Notes: a model not told the origin generated them from the letters alone. DNA of 64,000 bases from Martinezella multihospitum (GCF_900094585.1 NZ_FMAG01000003.1:124001-188000); one strand, 5' to 3'; shown: positions 9,769 to 17,580, counted from the stretch's first letter. Program-made: numbers and translations.

Positions 9769-10140
9769 ATGCGCGGAATTGTTGCACTTATATGCCTATG
9801 CCTTCTGGGCGGTAGCGCTTTTGCCGGCAGCACCAAAAATAGCGATTCTAGCGCGGACGTGCTGATCAAAGCCCTCTATGACAATTTAAGTGCCACCTAC
9901 CTATGCCGAAACGTTGCGGGCGTAGACATATACTTGAAAGCGCGTAGCACAGTGGAAGCGACGATGCTGAAATTTTCAAAGAACGCAGACCTCACTCAAA
10001 AAGTTCTGGCAAAATGGGAAGGCGAATTCCAAAAGAACGCAGGTTATCAAAACCCTAACATTTCAGTTGACGAATGTAAGGTTTTACTAAAGGGACGACT
10101 TGAGAAACTCAATGCTGCTTTAGTTCAGTTTCTGCAGTAA
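9769..10140 (+). CDS. Small secreted hypothetical protein (prophage cargo)
   Basis: 123 residues. The first 19 form a clear signal peptide (basic start, hydrophobic core LICLCLLGG, then AFAG), so the mature protein of about 104 residues is probably periplasmic. The mature part is helical and charged, with two Cys (in LCRNVAG and DECKVL) that could form a disulfide. It is preceded by AGGA 5 bases before the ATG. It is opposite in strand to the tail genes, AT-richer than them, and bracketed by the duplicated chaperone end at 9480-9576 and the intact one at 10179. The setting suggests a moron. Secreted prophage cargo often changes the cell surface or blocks superinfection, but nothing in the sequence shows this here. 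Confidence 0.65.
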   Translation: MRGIVALICLCLLGGSAFAGSTKNSDSSADVLIKALYDNLSATYLCRNVAGVDIYLKARSTVEATMLKFSKNADLTQKVLAKWEGEFQKNAGYQNPNISVDECKVLLKGRLEKLNAALVQFLQ

Positions 10141-10178
10141 CAACTCTTGTTGTTTCGCTTTCATTGTCAGAACTCGTT

Positions 10179-10909
10179 CTACCCCGCCTCTCGCGCCCTG
10201 ATCGCCTCCGTCTCCTCCTCCACCGCCTGGCAATAGCGCCCGTCCATCGCCTTCAACACGGCGATGTCCTCACGGCGCAGAAGGTTGCCGGTCAGGTGTA
10301 GCCAGGCCAGCATTTCCTGGTGGGAGAGCGGCGCCGGGCCGGAAAAGCCGGAGGCCTGCGCCGAACGCAGGTCCCAAAACCAGTCCCAGAGCGCATGGCC
10401 GGCCTCCGGCACCTCGGCCTCCGGACTTAAAAGCTCGAAGGCCTCGTTGCGTTCGCGCCGGGTCTCGCCGTTTGCATCACGCACGCAATCATAGCGTGCA
10501 ACGATCCCTACGGCTTCTGAAAGCCCTTCGGCAAGCTCTTCATAAAATTTGCGCGGTCCTCCGAGGCGCCAGCCACCTGATCGTAGATCCAGCCGGCGTC
10601 CTCGACGACTTCGCGAGCCTTCTCGAAGGAGAGCACCGGCTGCTCGCCCTTCCACTGCTGCTCGCCCCAGCTCCAGGAAGCGATGGCGGCGGCGGCCTTG
10701 TCGAGATATTCGGCCTCGACCTTGCTGGTGGTCAGCTTCTTCTTGCGGCTGGCGAGGAAGCGGTCGCTATGCTGGCGAACGATCTTCTTCACCTCGTTGC
10801 TCTCGGCCGAGCGGATCATGAAGGAGATGCCGAGCGGCTCCTCGGTGGCCGGATGCAGGAGCTGCAGCTCGAAGAGATCTTCGGAATTGACGAGACTGGA
10901 GATATCCAA
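10179..10909 (-). CDS. Tail assembly chaperone gpGT, made by programmed -1 frameshift
   Basis: Translation would start with gpG at 10909, slip back one base at the A_AAT_TTT heptamer (10550-10544) at residue 122, and continue into the -1 frame as FYEELAEGL... to the TAG at 10179-10181, giving about 243 residues. The extension has no independent start of its own with a good ribosome site, while its sequence (for example WDWFWDLRSA and PLSHQEMLAWLHLTGN) looks like real protein. In lambda, gpGT made this way binds the tape measure and the tail tube during assembly, and the gene order here is the same. The exact slip efficiency cannot be read from sequence. Confidence 0.75.
10508..10909 (-). CDS. 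Tail assembly chaperone gpG
   Basis: 133 residues in the zero frame, lying between the tail tube gene and the tape measure region as G does in lambda. It begins MDISSLVNSEDLFELQL, followed by a domain with the motif PLGISFMIRSAES and a helical Lys-rich stretch. It ends 12 codons after the slippery heptamer, so most ribosomes would make this short form. The -1 frame open behind it is described as gpGT. The chaperone coats the tape measure protein and is absent from the finished virion in lambda; this is family knowledge. Confidence 0.8.
   Translation of the reverse strand: MDISSLVNSEDLFELQLLHPATEEPLGISFMIRSAESNEVKKIVRQHSDRFLASRKKKLTTSKVEAEYLDKAAAAIASWSWGEQQWKGEQPVLSFEKAREVVEDAGWIYDQVAGASEDRANFMKSLPKGFQKP
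10544..10550 (-). promoter_or_regulatory. Slippery heptamer A_AAT_TTT for -1 frameshift
   Basis: Read on the minus strand in the gpG frame this is exactly X_XXY_YYZ (Asn AAT, Phe TTT; slipping gives AAA, TTT). A hairpin GGCTT-TCAG-AAGCC follows (10525-10512), 18 bases downstream. The open -1 frame begins at once with FYEEL. This is the standard arrangement of tail chaperone genes in long-tailed phages. Confidence 0.75.
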
Positions 10910-10992
10910 GGAAACACCTTATCGGTTGGGACATATTCGAGTGGCCGCGCGCCGCAGGAGAGCGACGCGCGCAAGGTTCCGAAAGATCGCAC

Positions 10993-11478
10993 TTACGGCG
11001 TGGTGACGGGATCGACGCGGATCGGCAGCTGGTTGAGGCCGACCTTGAACTTCTCCAGATCGAAATCGTCGGAGCCGCCGCCGGGATAAAGCGGGCCGGA
11101 AACGACGCCGCGCGAATAGAAGACCGTGTTGGTCTTGCCCTGCGGCGCATCGTTGCGCTCGACCTTGATCGCCATGTTGTTGATGTTAAGCGGATCGCCG
11201 AAAACGCGCAGGATGTCCTGGCCGGGATCGTCGGCGATGGAGGCGACTTCAAGCTCCGGGTCGCCGGCGTTGGAAACGCCCTTCTGCTTCTGCTGCACCG
11301 GCTCATCCAGCGTATTGTAGTTGTTGATGGTGGATTCCGAGCCGAAATCGCCGACCTTGCCGACCTTGCCCACCTGCACCCAGGTCAGCGCGGCATAGGC
11401 CGTGGCCGTCAGGTCGGTATTCTGGGGCGTCTCGCATACGTAGACTTTCGAGCCCTTCTTCGTGCTTTTGTTCGCCAT
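10993..11478 (-). CDS. Phage major tail tube protein
   Basis: 161 residues with a Lys-rich N-terminus (MANKSTKKGSKVYV) and a beta-rich fold of the lambda gpV / HK97 tail tube class. A typical tail tube phrase, VGKVGKVGDFGSESTINNY, runs near residues 36-54, and conserved Gly/Asp turns follow. It lies between the tail terminator gene (11482-11913, 3 bases upstream) and the gpG chaperone, the usual order. It polymerises into hexameric rings around the tape measure. Function is inferred from sequence character and synteny together. Confidence 0.85.
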   Translation of the reverse strand: MANKSTKKGSKVYVCETPQNTDLTATAYAALTWVQVGKVGKVGDFGSESTINNYNTLDEPVQQKQKGVSNAGDPELEVASIADDPGQDILRVFGDPLNINNMAIKVERNDAPQGKTNTVFYSRGVVSGPLYPGGGSDDFDLEKFKVGLNQLPIRVDPVTTP

Positions 11479-11481
11479 GGA

Positions 11482-11913
11482 TCATGTCTCCGGTTCAAAG
11501 GCGGTGTAGGGAATGGTGACCGGTATCTGTACCCGGTCATCCTCTTGGATCGGGCCTGCGGCCCACGGCTCGCCACTGATCGTGATCTTCACGCCAGAGG
11601 CGAACAGCGTCTTGTTGTTGAAATGGTCGATGACCCGGCCGGCGGCATCGAGTGGCTTGATCAGCCCGCCGCCGGCCTTCCAATAGACGGAAACCTGCAG
11701 AAGCCCGAGCTTCTGCTGCGGATCGTCGCCGAGCGTCACCTGCCGGGGCCGGTTGGGCAGAAAGCTGACAGCCAGATAGTTATCCGGCTTATCTTGCCCC
11801 GCCGGCGGAAAGGCAATGCCCGGCTGCGCCACCGGCAATGGCGGCTGAAATTGGAGTGCTGCCAGATGATCCAGCAGTGCCGCCAGAATGAGAGCGTCCG
11901 TTGCCGTCGCCAT
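11482..11913 (-). CDS. Phage tail terminator-like protein (DUF4128 type)
   Basis: 143 residues. The N-terminus is helical (ATDALILAALLDHLAAL), followed by the segment PDNYLAVSFLPNRP, which is typical of tail terminators (lambda U-like, DUF4128) in alphaproteobacterial prophages. It lies between the tail completion protein and the tail tube gene, so it probably caps the tail tube and meets the head. It ends 3 bases before the tail tube gene and is surely in the same operon. No enzymatic motif is seen. Confidence 0.78.
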   Translation of the reverse strand: MATATDALILAALLDHLAALQFQPPLPVAQPGIAFPPAGQDKPDNYLAVSFLPNRPRQVTLGDDPQQKLGLLQVSVYWKAGGGLIKPLDAAGRVIDHFNNKTLFASGVKITISGEPWAAGPIQEDDRVQIPVTIPYTAFEPET

Positions 11914-11949
11914 GCATCACCTTGTCTAGATTGTTGAAATTTCGAAGGA

Positions 11950-12342
11950 TCAGTCCGTCGTGTCGCGCGCTGCGCTCGCGACGATGTCAGGCCATTGGCG
12001 CGCCGCAAGCCGCACCATGCCCTGCCCCGCCTGACCATCTTTGCCATATTCGACGGCGGCGGCATGAGGGGCGGTGAAACCCATATGGATCAGACCGCCC
12101 AGCGGCACGCCGAGGCCGGCCAGGTCGACCTGACGGCCCTCATCCTCGCCCTCGGCATCACCGCTTTGCCTCGGCGGGGCGGAAACCCGGAAGGAATTGA
12201 CAAGGTCGCCGGAGGCTACAGGCGTTGCCTCGACGATCGCCTCGGCCAGCCGCTGCGCGGAAAGGTTCACCACCTCTTCCATGCGCTTCTTAGTTCGCTC
12301 GGCCCAGGCGGCGATGTCATTGGAAAAATTCGAGGAAGCCAT
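11950..12342 (-). CDS. HK97 gp10-like tail completion protein
   Basis: 130 residues. The helix NFSNDIAAWAERTKKRMEEV and the following VEATPVASGDLVNSFRVS are the recognisable hallmark of the HK97 gp10 / minor tail family (TPVDTG-L-xxS-type motif), and HAAAVEYG near residue 95 is the second family signature. These proteins join head and tail. It lies in the connector block between the head-closure proteins and the tail terminator. Confidence 0.82.
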   Translation of the reverse strand: MASSNFSNDIAAWAERTKKRMEEVVNLSAQRLAEAIVEATPVASGDLVNSFRVSAPPRQSGDAEGEDEGRQVDLAGLGVPLGGLIHMGFTAPHAAAVEYGKDGQAGQGMVRLAARQWPDIVASAARDTTD

Positions 12343-12363
12343 GTCGGATACCTGCTGATAAGG

Positions 12364-12591
12364 TTAGGCGTCATCGGCGGCGTCGCCCGATGAGGAGCGA
12401 CGCCGCTCGAAATTCAAAAGGGTAAGATGGCCGTAACGGGCACGAACCGCAGGTCTGGCCGTCCGAAGTTCGGCCTTCGCCCCATCACTCTTCTCAATCC
12501 CCGGCAATGGTGAGACCCGGTTGAGCAGCAGGATGACGCGCGCCAGCAGCCAAAGCGTCAGGATCGTCTTGAAACGTACAAGCGCCGTCAT
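12364..12591 (-). CDS. Small hypothetical phage protein with a membrane segment
   Basis: 75 residues from the ATG at 12591, chosen because it overlaps the preceding stop as ATGA; a longer frame reaches 12612. Residues 5-22 form one hydrophobic segment (FKTILTLWLLARVILLL), and the tail is Arg/Ser-rich. It lies inside the head-tail connector block and is probably co-translated with its neighbour. I recognise no family and cannot exclude that it is a minor reading frame. Confidence 0.45.
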   Translation of the reverse strand: MTALVRFKTILTLWLLARVILLLNRVSPLPGIEKSDGAKAELRTARPAVRARYGHLTLLNFERRRSSSGDAADDA

Positions 12592-12944
12592 CGCCGCACC
12601 TGCAGTTGCCAAAACACGACAGTCCCACCTGGAGACAGCGGCTGGATATCGATGATCGCATGCTCGACGCCGCCGATCAGCACCTTGTCGGCCAAAGTCG
12701 GCGTGACCGAGAGCCCCTCGGTCGACAGATAGACCATGCGATCCCCACGGTGGATCAGCGTGTCAGCGACATGCGCCTGGGTCTGGTCGAGATCGACGAG
12801 CGAGCATGGAAAATCCTCGCTCGTCTGTACGGGATCGTAATCCGGCCCGACACTCGTAATGCGCCGCAGAAGGACTTTCTGGCCGAATTTGGCGATCAGC
12901 CGCTCGGCAGTCACCCGCGCCTTATCGTAATCGAAAGCAGTCAT
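12588..12944 (-). CDS. Phage head-tail connector / head closure protein
   Basis: 118 residues from the ATG at 12944, which overlaps the upstream stop in TGATG; a GTG just before is an alternative. The protein is short and beta-rich, with VLLRRITSVGPDYDP near the N-terminus and the segment GDRMVYLSTEGL, close to lambda FII / SPP1 gp16-like stopper proteins. It lies directly after the capsid-side connector and before gp10-like genes, where head closure proteins are found. The family is inferred from length, composition and position. Confidence 0.7.
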   Translation of the reverse strand: MTAFDYDKARVTAERLIAKFGQKVLLRRITSVGPDYDPVQTSEDFPCSLVDLDQTQAHVADTLIHRGDRMVYLSTEGLSVTPTLADKVLIGGVEHAIIDIQPLSPGGTVVFWQLQVRR

Positions 12945-13441
12945 CACACCACCAGAATGCCCGGCAGTACCGGACGCAGGAGTGGGTAAAGCAACCCATC
13001 GAGCATGGTCAGGATCGGCTTTGCGGCGGCAACCATGTCACCGCTCGTATCGGCAACGGCATATTCCGTCTCAAGCGGCCCGACCTTCTCACGCTTCACC
13101 GTGCGAGCCGCAACGATGACGGGCGTCAGGCTGCCCGGCTCGGAAAGCTCGAGCGCTGCTGCCTCATAAGCCGCATAGGTCACGGCCAGTGGCAATGTGC
13201 TCTCGGTGATCGGCTCGCCGTTGACCGTCATGGCTTCACTGCGAGGCCAGGAGAGCACCTGATCATAGCCGCCAGCCCGCCGGCCAGTGAATCTCGGCTC
13301 GTAGAGAGCATCGATCGCCTGAGATCCGCGCACCAGCGCCGCCAGGCGATCGCTATCGCTCGCAGTAGCCCAGGCCGCCTTGCCGCGATCGGCAAAATAG
13401 GCGTCAGCGGCAGCGAGCGTGCCGTAAAAAGAAACGGACAT
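12944..13441 (-). CDS. Phage head-tail adaptor, DnaT-like family
   Basis: 165 residues from the ATG at 13441; the longer frame to 13534 would overlap the capsid gene and is rejected. The start SVSFYGTLAAADAYFADRG, followed by a helical SDRLAALVRGSQAIDALYEPRF, is the pattern of the so-called putative DnaT-like phage proteins, which serve as head-tail connectors next to the major capsid gene. It follows the capsid gene by 70 bases. The DnaT name is historical and does not imply DNA replication here. Confidence 0.75.
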   Translation of the reverse strand: MSVSFYGTLAAADAYFADRGKAAWATASDSDRLAALVRGSQAIDALYEPRFTGRRAGGYDQVLSWPRSEAMTVNGEPITESTLPLAVTYAAYEAAALELSEPGSLTPVIVAARTVKREKVGPLETEYAVADTSGDMVAAAKPILTMLDGLLYPLLRPVLPGILVV

Positions 13442-13511
13442 GAAAGCTCCGATGTCGATCGTTTGAAGGAAAAACCCTCCCCCCGCCGGAGCGGAGAGAG
13501 GGAGTTCAGCA

Positions 13512-14480
13512 TCAGGCAGCGGTGATCTCGTCACCGTAAGCCATAGCCGCAGGCAGGCGCACTTCGGTGCCGCCGGTGCGGGCGATGATGCCTGTCTCGA
13601 AGCTCATGATCGACTTCTGGCGCGGCTGCAGCACCCGGCGCGGCATCGGCAGATGGAAGCGCAGCACCTCCGGATCACGGCGATAGACGACCATGCGGCC
13701 GCCACCATCCTGCGAGGCCGTGGCAAGCTCGCGCAGCGGCTGGATGTCGAGCGGCTGGCCGGTCTCGGCCGTGTAGACATTGCCGCGCCGCAGGAACTCC
13801 AGCACGGTGATATAGCCGTCGCCATCGGCAAGTCGCTTGGTGGCAATCAGGCGGAAGGCTTCCGGCGGCAGACGCAGGCTGTCGATCCACTCGACTTCGC
13901 CGGTCCTCTTGCGCACGCCGCCGATAAGATCGTTGACGTCGCGCAGGATCTGGTCGGCCGTCTTGGCGGACCATTGGGTCGAGCCGCCGGTGCCGTCGGC
14001 AGCGACATCGACGCGCGACACCTTCGGATCGTTGACGAAACCGGTCCAGCCCTTTTCCGTCGAGCCGGTCATGGCGACGGAATTGAGCAGACGCTCGATC
14101 TTATCGGCGGCGAAAATGGCGTTGGAAGCATTGAGATCGAGATTGTAGAGTGCGGCCTGATTGACCTCCTCGAGATTCCACTCCCAGCCGGAGCCGACCA
14201 TCGCGAAATCATGGCTGGCGCTGTCACGGCTCGACTGGTTGAACGGCATGTCCGTGCCGGCAGCAGAGAGGAACTTCGCCTCGCCGGCGCTGTCGACGGT
14301 GAAGAAGGTCGTGCCGGAGGCCCATTCATTGCCTTCGGTGACGACCGGGACATGGAGGCCGTAGTTGAGGGTCGGATAACGGCGCTGGTAGATGCGCGTC
14401 TCGATATTGCGCCCCTGCGCAATGACGAAGGAATAGGCGGCCTGGGCATCGGCAAACTGCTGTCGAACGAACTGGTTCAT
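13512..14480 (-). CDS. Major capsid protein (DUF2184)
   Basis: 322 residues beginning MNQFVRQQFADAQAAY, of typical length for the DUF2184 HK97-fold capsid family. Recognisable segments are IETRIYQRRYPTLNYG near the N-terminus, WNLEEVNQAALYNLDLN in the middle, and the C-terminal YGDEI end. It lies between a decoration protein and the connector genes and is the main shell component. It has no protease or delta domain of its own, consistent with a separate protease/scaffold gene upstream at 14982-16097. Confidence 0.87.
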   Translation of the reverse strand: MNQFVRQQFADAQAAYSFVIAQGRNIETRIYQRRYPTLNYGLHVPVVTEGNEWASGTTFFTVDSAGEAKFLSAAGTDMPFNQSSRDSASHDFAMVGSGWEWNLEEVNQAALYNLDLNASNAIFAADKIERLLNSVAMTGSTEKGWTGFVNDPKVSRVDVAADGTGGSTQWSAKTADQILRDVNDLIGGVRKRTGEVEWIDSLRLPPEAFRLIATKRLADGDGYITVLEFLRRGNVYTAETGQPLDIQPLRELATASQDGGGRMVVYRRDPEVLRFHLPMPRRVLQPRQKSIMSFETGIIARTGGTEVRLPAAMAYGDEITAA

Positions 14481-14483
14481 GAA

Positions 14484-14954
14484 TTAGGCGCTCCTGTGCT
14501 TGAGCGAAATCTCGACAATGTCGCCGTTGCTGCCGCTCGTGTCGAAGAAACAATCGGGAATGGGGCCGACGATGCCGGTGCCGGCTGCGTTGACGTAGGC
14601 ATCCGTCGTCGGGTTGTAGTAGACGGCATCACCATCCGAGACGGCGCCGCCGGCCCGCACATACATCTGACCGGAAGTCAGGAATGCGCCGGTGATGAAC
14701 TGGGCGTAACCGCCGGCCGGCGCCACATCGGGCAGCACATTCGGCGTCAACACGGCAATGCCGATAAACTTGCCGCCTGCGGCAAACGGCGCCACGCCAT
14801 GATCGGCAAGGCCGCGCTGCACAGGCTGGCCGAACTTGATGCCGGCAGCGGTTTCAACCGTGCGGCTGATCTTGTCAGCCTTTTCCTCGGAAGCGATCTG
14901 CCCGTGCAGGCCCTTCCGAGGAGCGTTTCCATAGGTGGTCTGATAAGTCGCCAT
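14484..14954 (-). CDS. Capsid decoration / structural cement protein
   Basis: 156 residues beginning MATYQTTYGNAPRKGLHGQIA, the typical N-terminus of the small structural cement proteins found just before DUF2184 capsids. The body is Gly/Ala/Val-rich with repeated short beta strands and GDAVYYNPTTDAYVN near residues 108-122. It lies 3 bases before the capsid gene. Such proteins bind the outer surface and stabilise the shell. Assignment rests on these motifs and position. Confidence 0.78.
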   Translation of the reverse strand: MATYQTTYGNAPRKGLHGQIASEEKADKISRTVETAAGIKFGQPVQRGLADHGVAPFAAGGKFIGIAVLTPNVLPDVAPAGGYAQFITGAFLTSGQMYVRAGGAVSDGDAVYYNPTTDAYVNAAGTGIVGPIPDCFFDTSGSNGDIVEISLKHRSA

Positions 14955-14981
14955 TGAAGCGTCTCCTTTTCGTTGATCTGG

Positions 14982-15497
14982 TTAAGAGGGATTGGCGGCC
15001 AGATGCGCGCTCTCGAGATCGCGCACCATGGCGGCATAGGCGGCAAAGGCCGTGGATATAGACGGCTGAACGGAGTTAATGCCGTCCTTGATGGTTTCAG
15101 CAAAAAGATCCGGCTTCTTCCGCAGGCCTTCGGCCAGCATGTCGAAGCGCGCGTCGATATAGGCGTCCGATCGGCCCTGCACGGCGCCCTCGCCTGCCTT
15201 GGCGATCACGATGGCCTTGCGGATCGCAGCGTCGGAAAGGCCGGATGTCTGGATGTTATCGACAATCGCCCTGGCAAGGCCGATAAGATCGGCGCGCGCC
15301 GCGGCACGGCGCTCGATCTCCGCCTCATCGAGAAGAGCCGCTTTCAGCGTATCGAGTTCGGCATCCCGGACGGCGATGGCCTTCTGATGGCCGGCCTCGG
15401 CGTCAGCAAGGCGCTGCCGCAATGTCGTGATGATCTCTGCGGCCTGATCGGAAACTTCGATCTCGGCGCCATCGATCATGATCGTCTTCGTGGGCAT
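14982..15497 (-). CDS. Putative nested scaffold protein from an internal start
   Basis: Tandem ATG codons at 15500 and 15497 lie in the DUF2213 frame directly after AAGGAAGGA, an excellent ribosome site with 7-base spacing to the second ATG. Translation from here gives 171 residues beginning MPTKTIMIDG, the whole helical scaffold half without the protease domain. Lambda C/Nu3 and several other phages make their scaffold by such an in-frame internal start. The evidence is the start region only; no product is shown. Confidence 0.45.
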   Translation of the reverse strand: MPTKTIMIDGAEIEVSDQAAEIITTLRQRLADAEAGHQKAIAVRDAELDTLKAALLDEAEIERRAAARADLIGLARAIVDNIQTSGLSDAAIRKAIVIAKAGEGAVQGRSDAYIDARFDMLAEGLRKKPDLFAETIKDGINSVQPSISTAFAAYAAMVRDLESAHLAANPS

Positions 15498-16097
15498 CAT
15501 TCCTTCCTTGCTTTGCTTGTCATCGGAAAGGGGGCGTGGGGCTGCGAGAGGAGAGCAGCCCCACGGTGCGGCTGCATCGCCGATGCGGACTTTCGAGCCC
15601 GCCCGGCCACAGCGCACAATGGCAATATGGTTGATGCGAATATTTCGCTGGATGGCGTCGTAGGCTTCGCCGGCGGGTGTCACGCCGGCCGTGAAATCGA
15701 CATCGCAGACATAGCCGGCAGAAAGCTCCTGTTTGCCGCTTTCGATGGCCTTGATCGTGTCCTCATCGCTGACCATCAGCGGCACGCGCAGGAAAATGCC
15801 CTCACCGCTAATCTCGTCCCCGGTCTGGCCGACCGCGTATTTCTTCCAGTTTTCCGAGGTGACCATTTCCGGCGGGTGCTCATTTGTCACCGGCCGGTGA
15901 GCGGCGCTCTTCAGCGTATCTTCGGAAAAGACCTCGCCCCCTGGACGATAGACGCGCACGGTCGGCATCTCGGGCTTGCCGATCTCGGCGCCAGCATAGG
16001 TTTGAATGCCGGTTCGGGCGATGCGGGCGTCAGCCACAAGGTAGCCGTCCCCCATCCGCCGCGTCCCCGCGACGGTGACAGTGTCTGTGAAATTCAT
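14982..16097 (-). CDS. Prohead protease/scaffold, DUF2213 protein
   Basis: 371 residues from the ATG at 16097, preceded by AGGAG 10 bases upstream; a longer frame to 16178 lacks such a site. Residues 1 to about 190 carry the DUF2213 domain (VADARIARTGIQTYAG, PVTNEHPPEMV with a His-Pro-Pro, and SAGYVCDVDF), a candidate prohead protease. Residues from about 200 are a helical, charged scaffold-like segment with many Ala/Glu/Arg and several AEIITTLRQRLADAE-type heptads. An internal ATG with a strong ribosome site at 15497 would release the second half alone. Gene order portal - protease/scaffold - decoration - capsid fits. Confidence 0.82.
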   Translation of the reverse strand: MNFTDTVTVAGTRRMGDGYLVADARIARTGIQTYAGAEIGKPEMPTVRVYRPGGEVFSEDTLKSAAHRPVTNEHPPEMVTSENWKKYAVGQTGDEISGEGIFLRVPLMVSDEDTIKAIESGKQELSAGYVCDVDFTAGVTPAGEAYDAIQRNIRINHIAIVRCGRAGSKVRIGDAAAPWGCSPLAAPRPLSDDKQSKEGMMPTKTIMIDGAEIEVSDQAAEIITTLRQRLADAEAGHQKAIAVRDAELDTLKAALLDEAEIERRAAARADLIGLARAIVDNIQTSGLSDAAIRKAIVIAKAGEGAVQGRSDAYIDARFDMLAEGLRKKPDLFAETIKDGINSVQPSISTAFAAYAAMVRDLESAHLAANPS

Positions 16098-16192
16098 GTT
16101 GGGATTTCTCCTGGCCGAAGCCGATGTGGTTCGAGTGAAAGCCGGGCTGTGACGAAGCGGATTCGTCAATGGCGACATAGCAACGGCAGACG

Positions 16193-17533
16193 TTAGGTCG
16201 AGCCGATGCCAATTTCGGATTGTTCGATATCATCCGGCTGGCCGGATGACTTTGCCGCGGCTTCCAAGCCGGGCAGTGACCCATCTTCCACGAAAGCATT
16301 CAACAGCGCCTCGGAGAGCGCTTGGCGAGGAATGATTTCCTCCCCCGAAACAGACCCGAACAGGGCTCGGGCCGCCTCGGCCTTCGTCTTGAAGATATCG
16401 GCCCGTTCCTTCTCACTCATCTGCTCCAGCGGTGCCCAAGTGGAGTAGATAGCGGGATCGCGCGCACCCGTGGCGGAGCGGATGAGGCACTCATCCAGCC
16501 GGGACATGGCCGGCGTGTAATCAAGCTCCTGAATGGCCTGGATTCGGTCATGATAATTCTTCATATCAGCCGTGCCGGTCGCGTTCATGCCCGCGGGTGA
16601 TTGACCGAGCAACCGGGTAACCGGAATGTCGGCCGCGCCGGCAACGATCTGCAGGAAGGCCATCAGAATATCCGTGAGGCCGGAAAGCGGCGCGCTCTTG
16701 CTCTCATATTCCTCTTCGGCATCGAGGATCAGTGTGCCGTTGACCCCTTTGATGGTATTGGCGAGCGCATAGCGGCGCAACACAGCATCTTCATAGGCTT
16801 GATTGCCGATGTTGGCAGAGAATTGCGGGACCTTAATAATATCGATCTTGGCCTCGAAGACGAGGCTGGCGATATTGGATGCTGTGCTGTCGGCATTCTT
16901 GATCGCGTCAAAGGTCGCAGCAAGGATGCTTTCGCCCCAGGCGTGATTACCCATCCCGCCAAACTCTTCATTCGGCGTCATCGCCCCTTTGAAGATGACG
17001 AGCCGAGACGGATGGATATTCACCTGCATGCCATTGGCGCCAGTCAGCGTGTAGAATTTCGGCTTGCCATACCATTCCGAAGCCGGATCGCTGTCGATAT
17101 CGCCAACGGCCAGTTGCCGGCGCGTCAATACCGTCAGATGCTTCAGACCGCCCTTGCCGACACGTTCCACCTCAAGCGGCAATGCCGGATCGGCATCCCC
17201 GGTGCCGCTGAACAATGCGGCACCACCGAAGAGCCGCGCCTTCGTTGCCGCTTCCAGCACTTTGCCGCGCAGATTGAGCCGACGCTCCTCGGCCTCGATC
17301 AATCCGATTTGATCGCTCGCGGCCTGCCAGTTCCGCCATTTCCGGCAGCTATCCAGGGCCGGAATGTCAACGATCTTGCGCGGCAACCAGGAGCCACGAT
17401 AAGCAGCAATGATCTGCTCGTCCGTCAGGATCGGCTGCGTATAGAAAACCGATGCCGCCTTGTCGCGTTCAGTGCCCATGCGGGATGCAAGGCTCACCAA
17501 TCCGTCGCGAACCATCGAGAATACCTGCCCCAT
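16193..17533 (-). CDS. Phage portal protein (DUF1073)
   Basis: 446 residues beginning MGQVFSMVRDGLVSLASRMG. Portal hallmarks are AYRGSWLPRKIVDIPALDS near residues 44-62 (the DUF1073 N-terminal signature), NIHPSRLVIFKG near residues 171-182, and the C-terminal helical region with DIPVTRLLGQSPAGMNATG near residues 300-320. The dodecameric portal anchors terminase and tail. The gene lies 47 bases after the large terminase. Family members are sometimes labelled anti-CBASS Acb1-like in databases, but neighbours and motifs show a portal. Confidence 0.88.
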   Translation of the reverse strand: MGQVFSMVRDGLVSLASRMGTERDKAASVFYTQPILTDEQIIAAYRGSWLPRKIVDIPALDSCRKWRNWQAASDQIGLIEAEERRLNLRGKVLEAATKARLFGGAALFSGTGDADPALPLEVERVGKGGLKHLTVLTRRQLAVGDIDSDPASEWYGKPKFYTLTGANGMQVNIHPSRLVIFKGAMTPNEEFGGMGNHAWGESILAATFDAIKNADSTASNIASLVFEAKIDIIKVPQFSANIGNQAYEDAVLRRYALANTIKGVNGTLILDAEEEYESKSAPLSGLTDILMAFLQIVAGAADIPVTRLLGQSPAGMNATGTADMKNYHDRIQAIQELDYTPAMSRLDECLIRSATGARDPAIYSTWAPLEQMSEKERADIFKTKAEAARALFGSVSGEEIIPRQALSEALLNAFVEDGSLPGLEAAAKSSGQPDDIEQSEIGIGST

Positions 17534-17580
17534 GGATTATCCTTTGATGTCATGTGATGGAAGGCTCGCGCCAGGCGGGC

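Noticed and set aside
10508..10655. A 158-codon gene starting at 10655 that overlaps gpG
   Set aside because: Its first 37 codons are the wrong frame of gpG. The real protein is the frameshift extension entered at 10544.
16193..17533. Anti-CBASS (Acb1) defence protein
   Set aside because: Some databases give this label to the DUF1073 family, but the sequence and its place between terminase and capsid genes show a portal.
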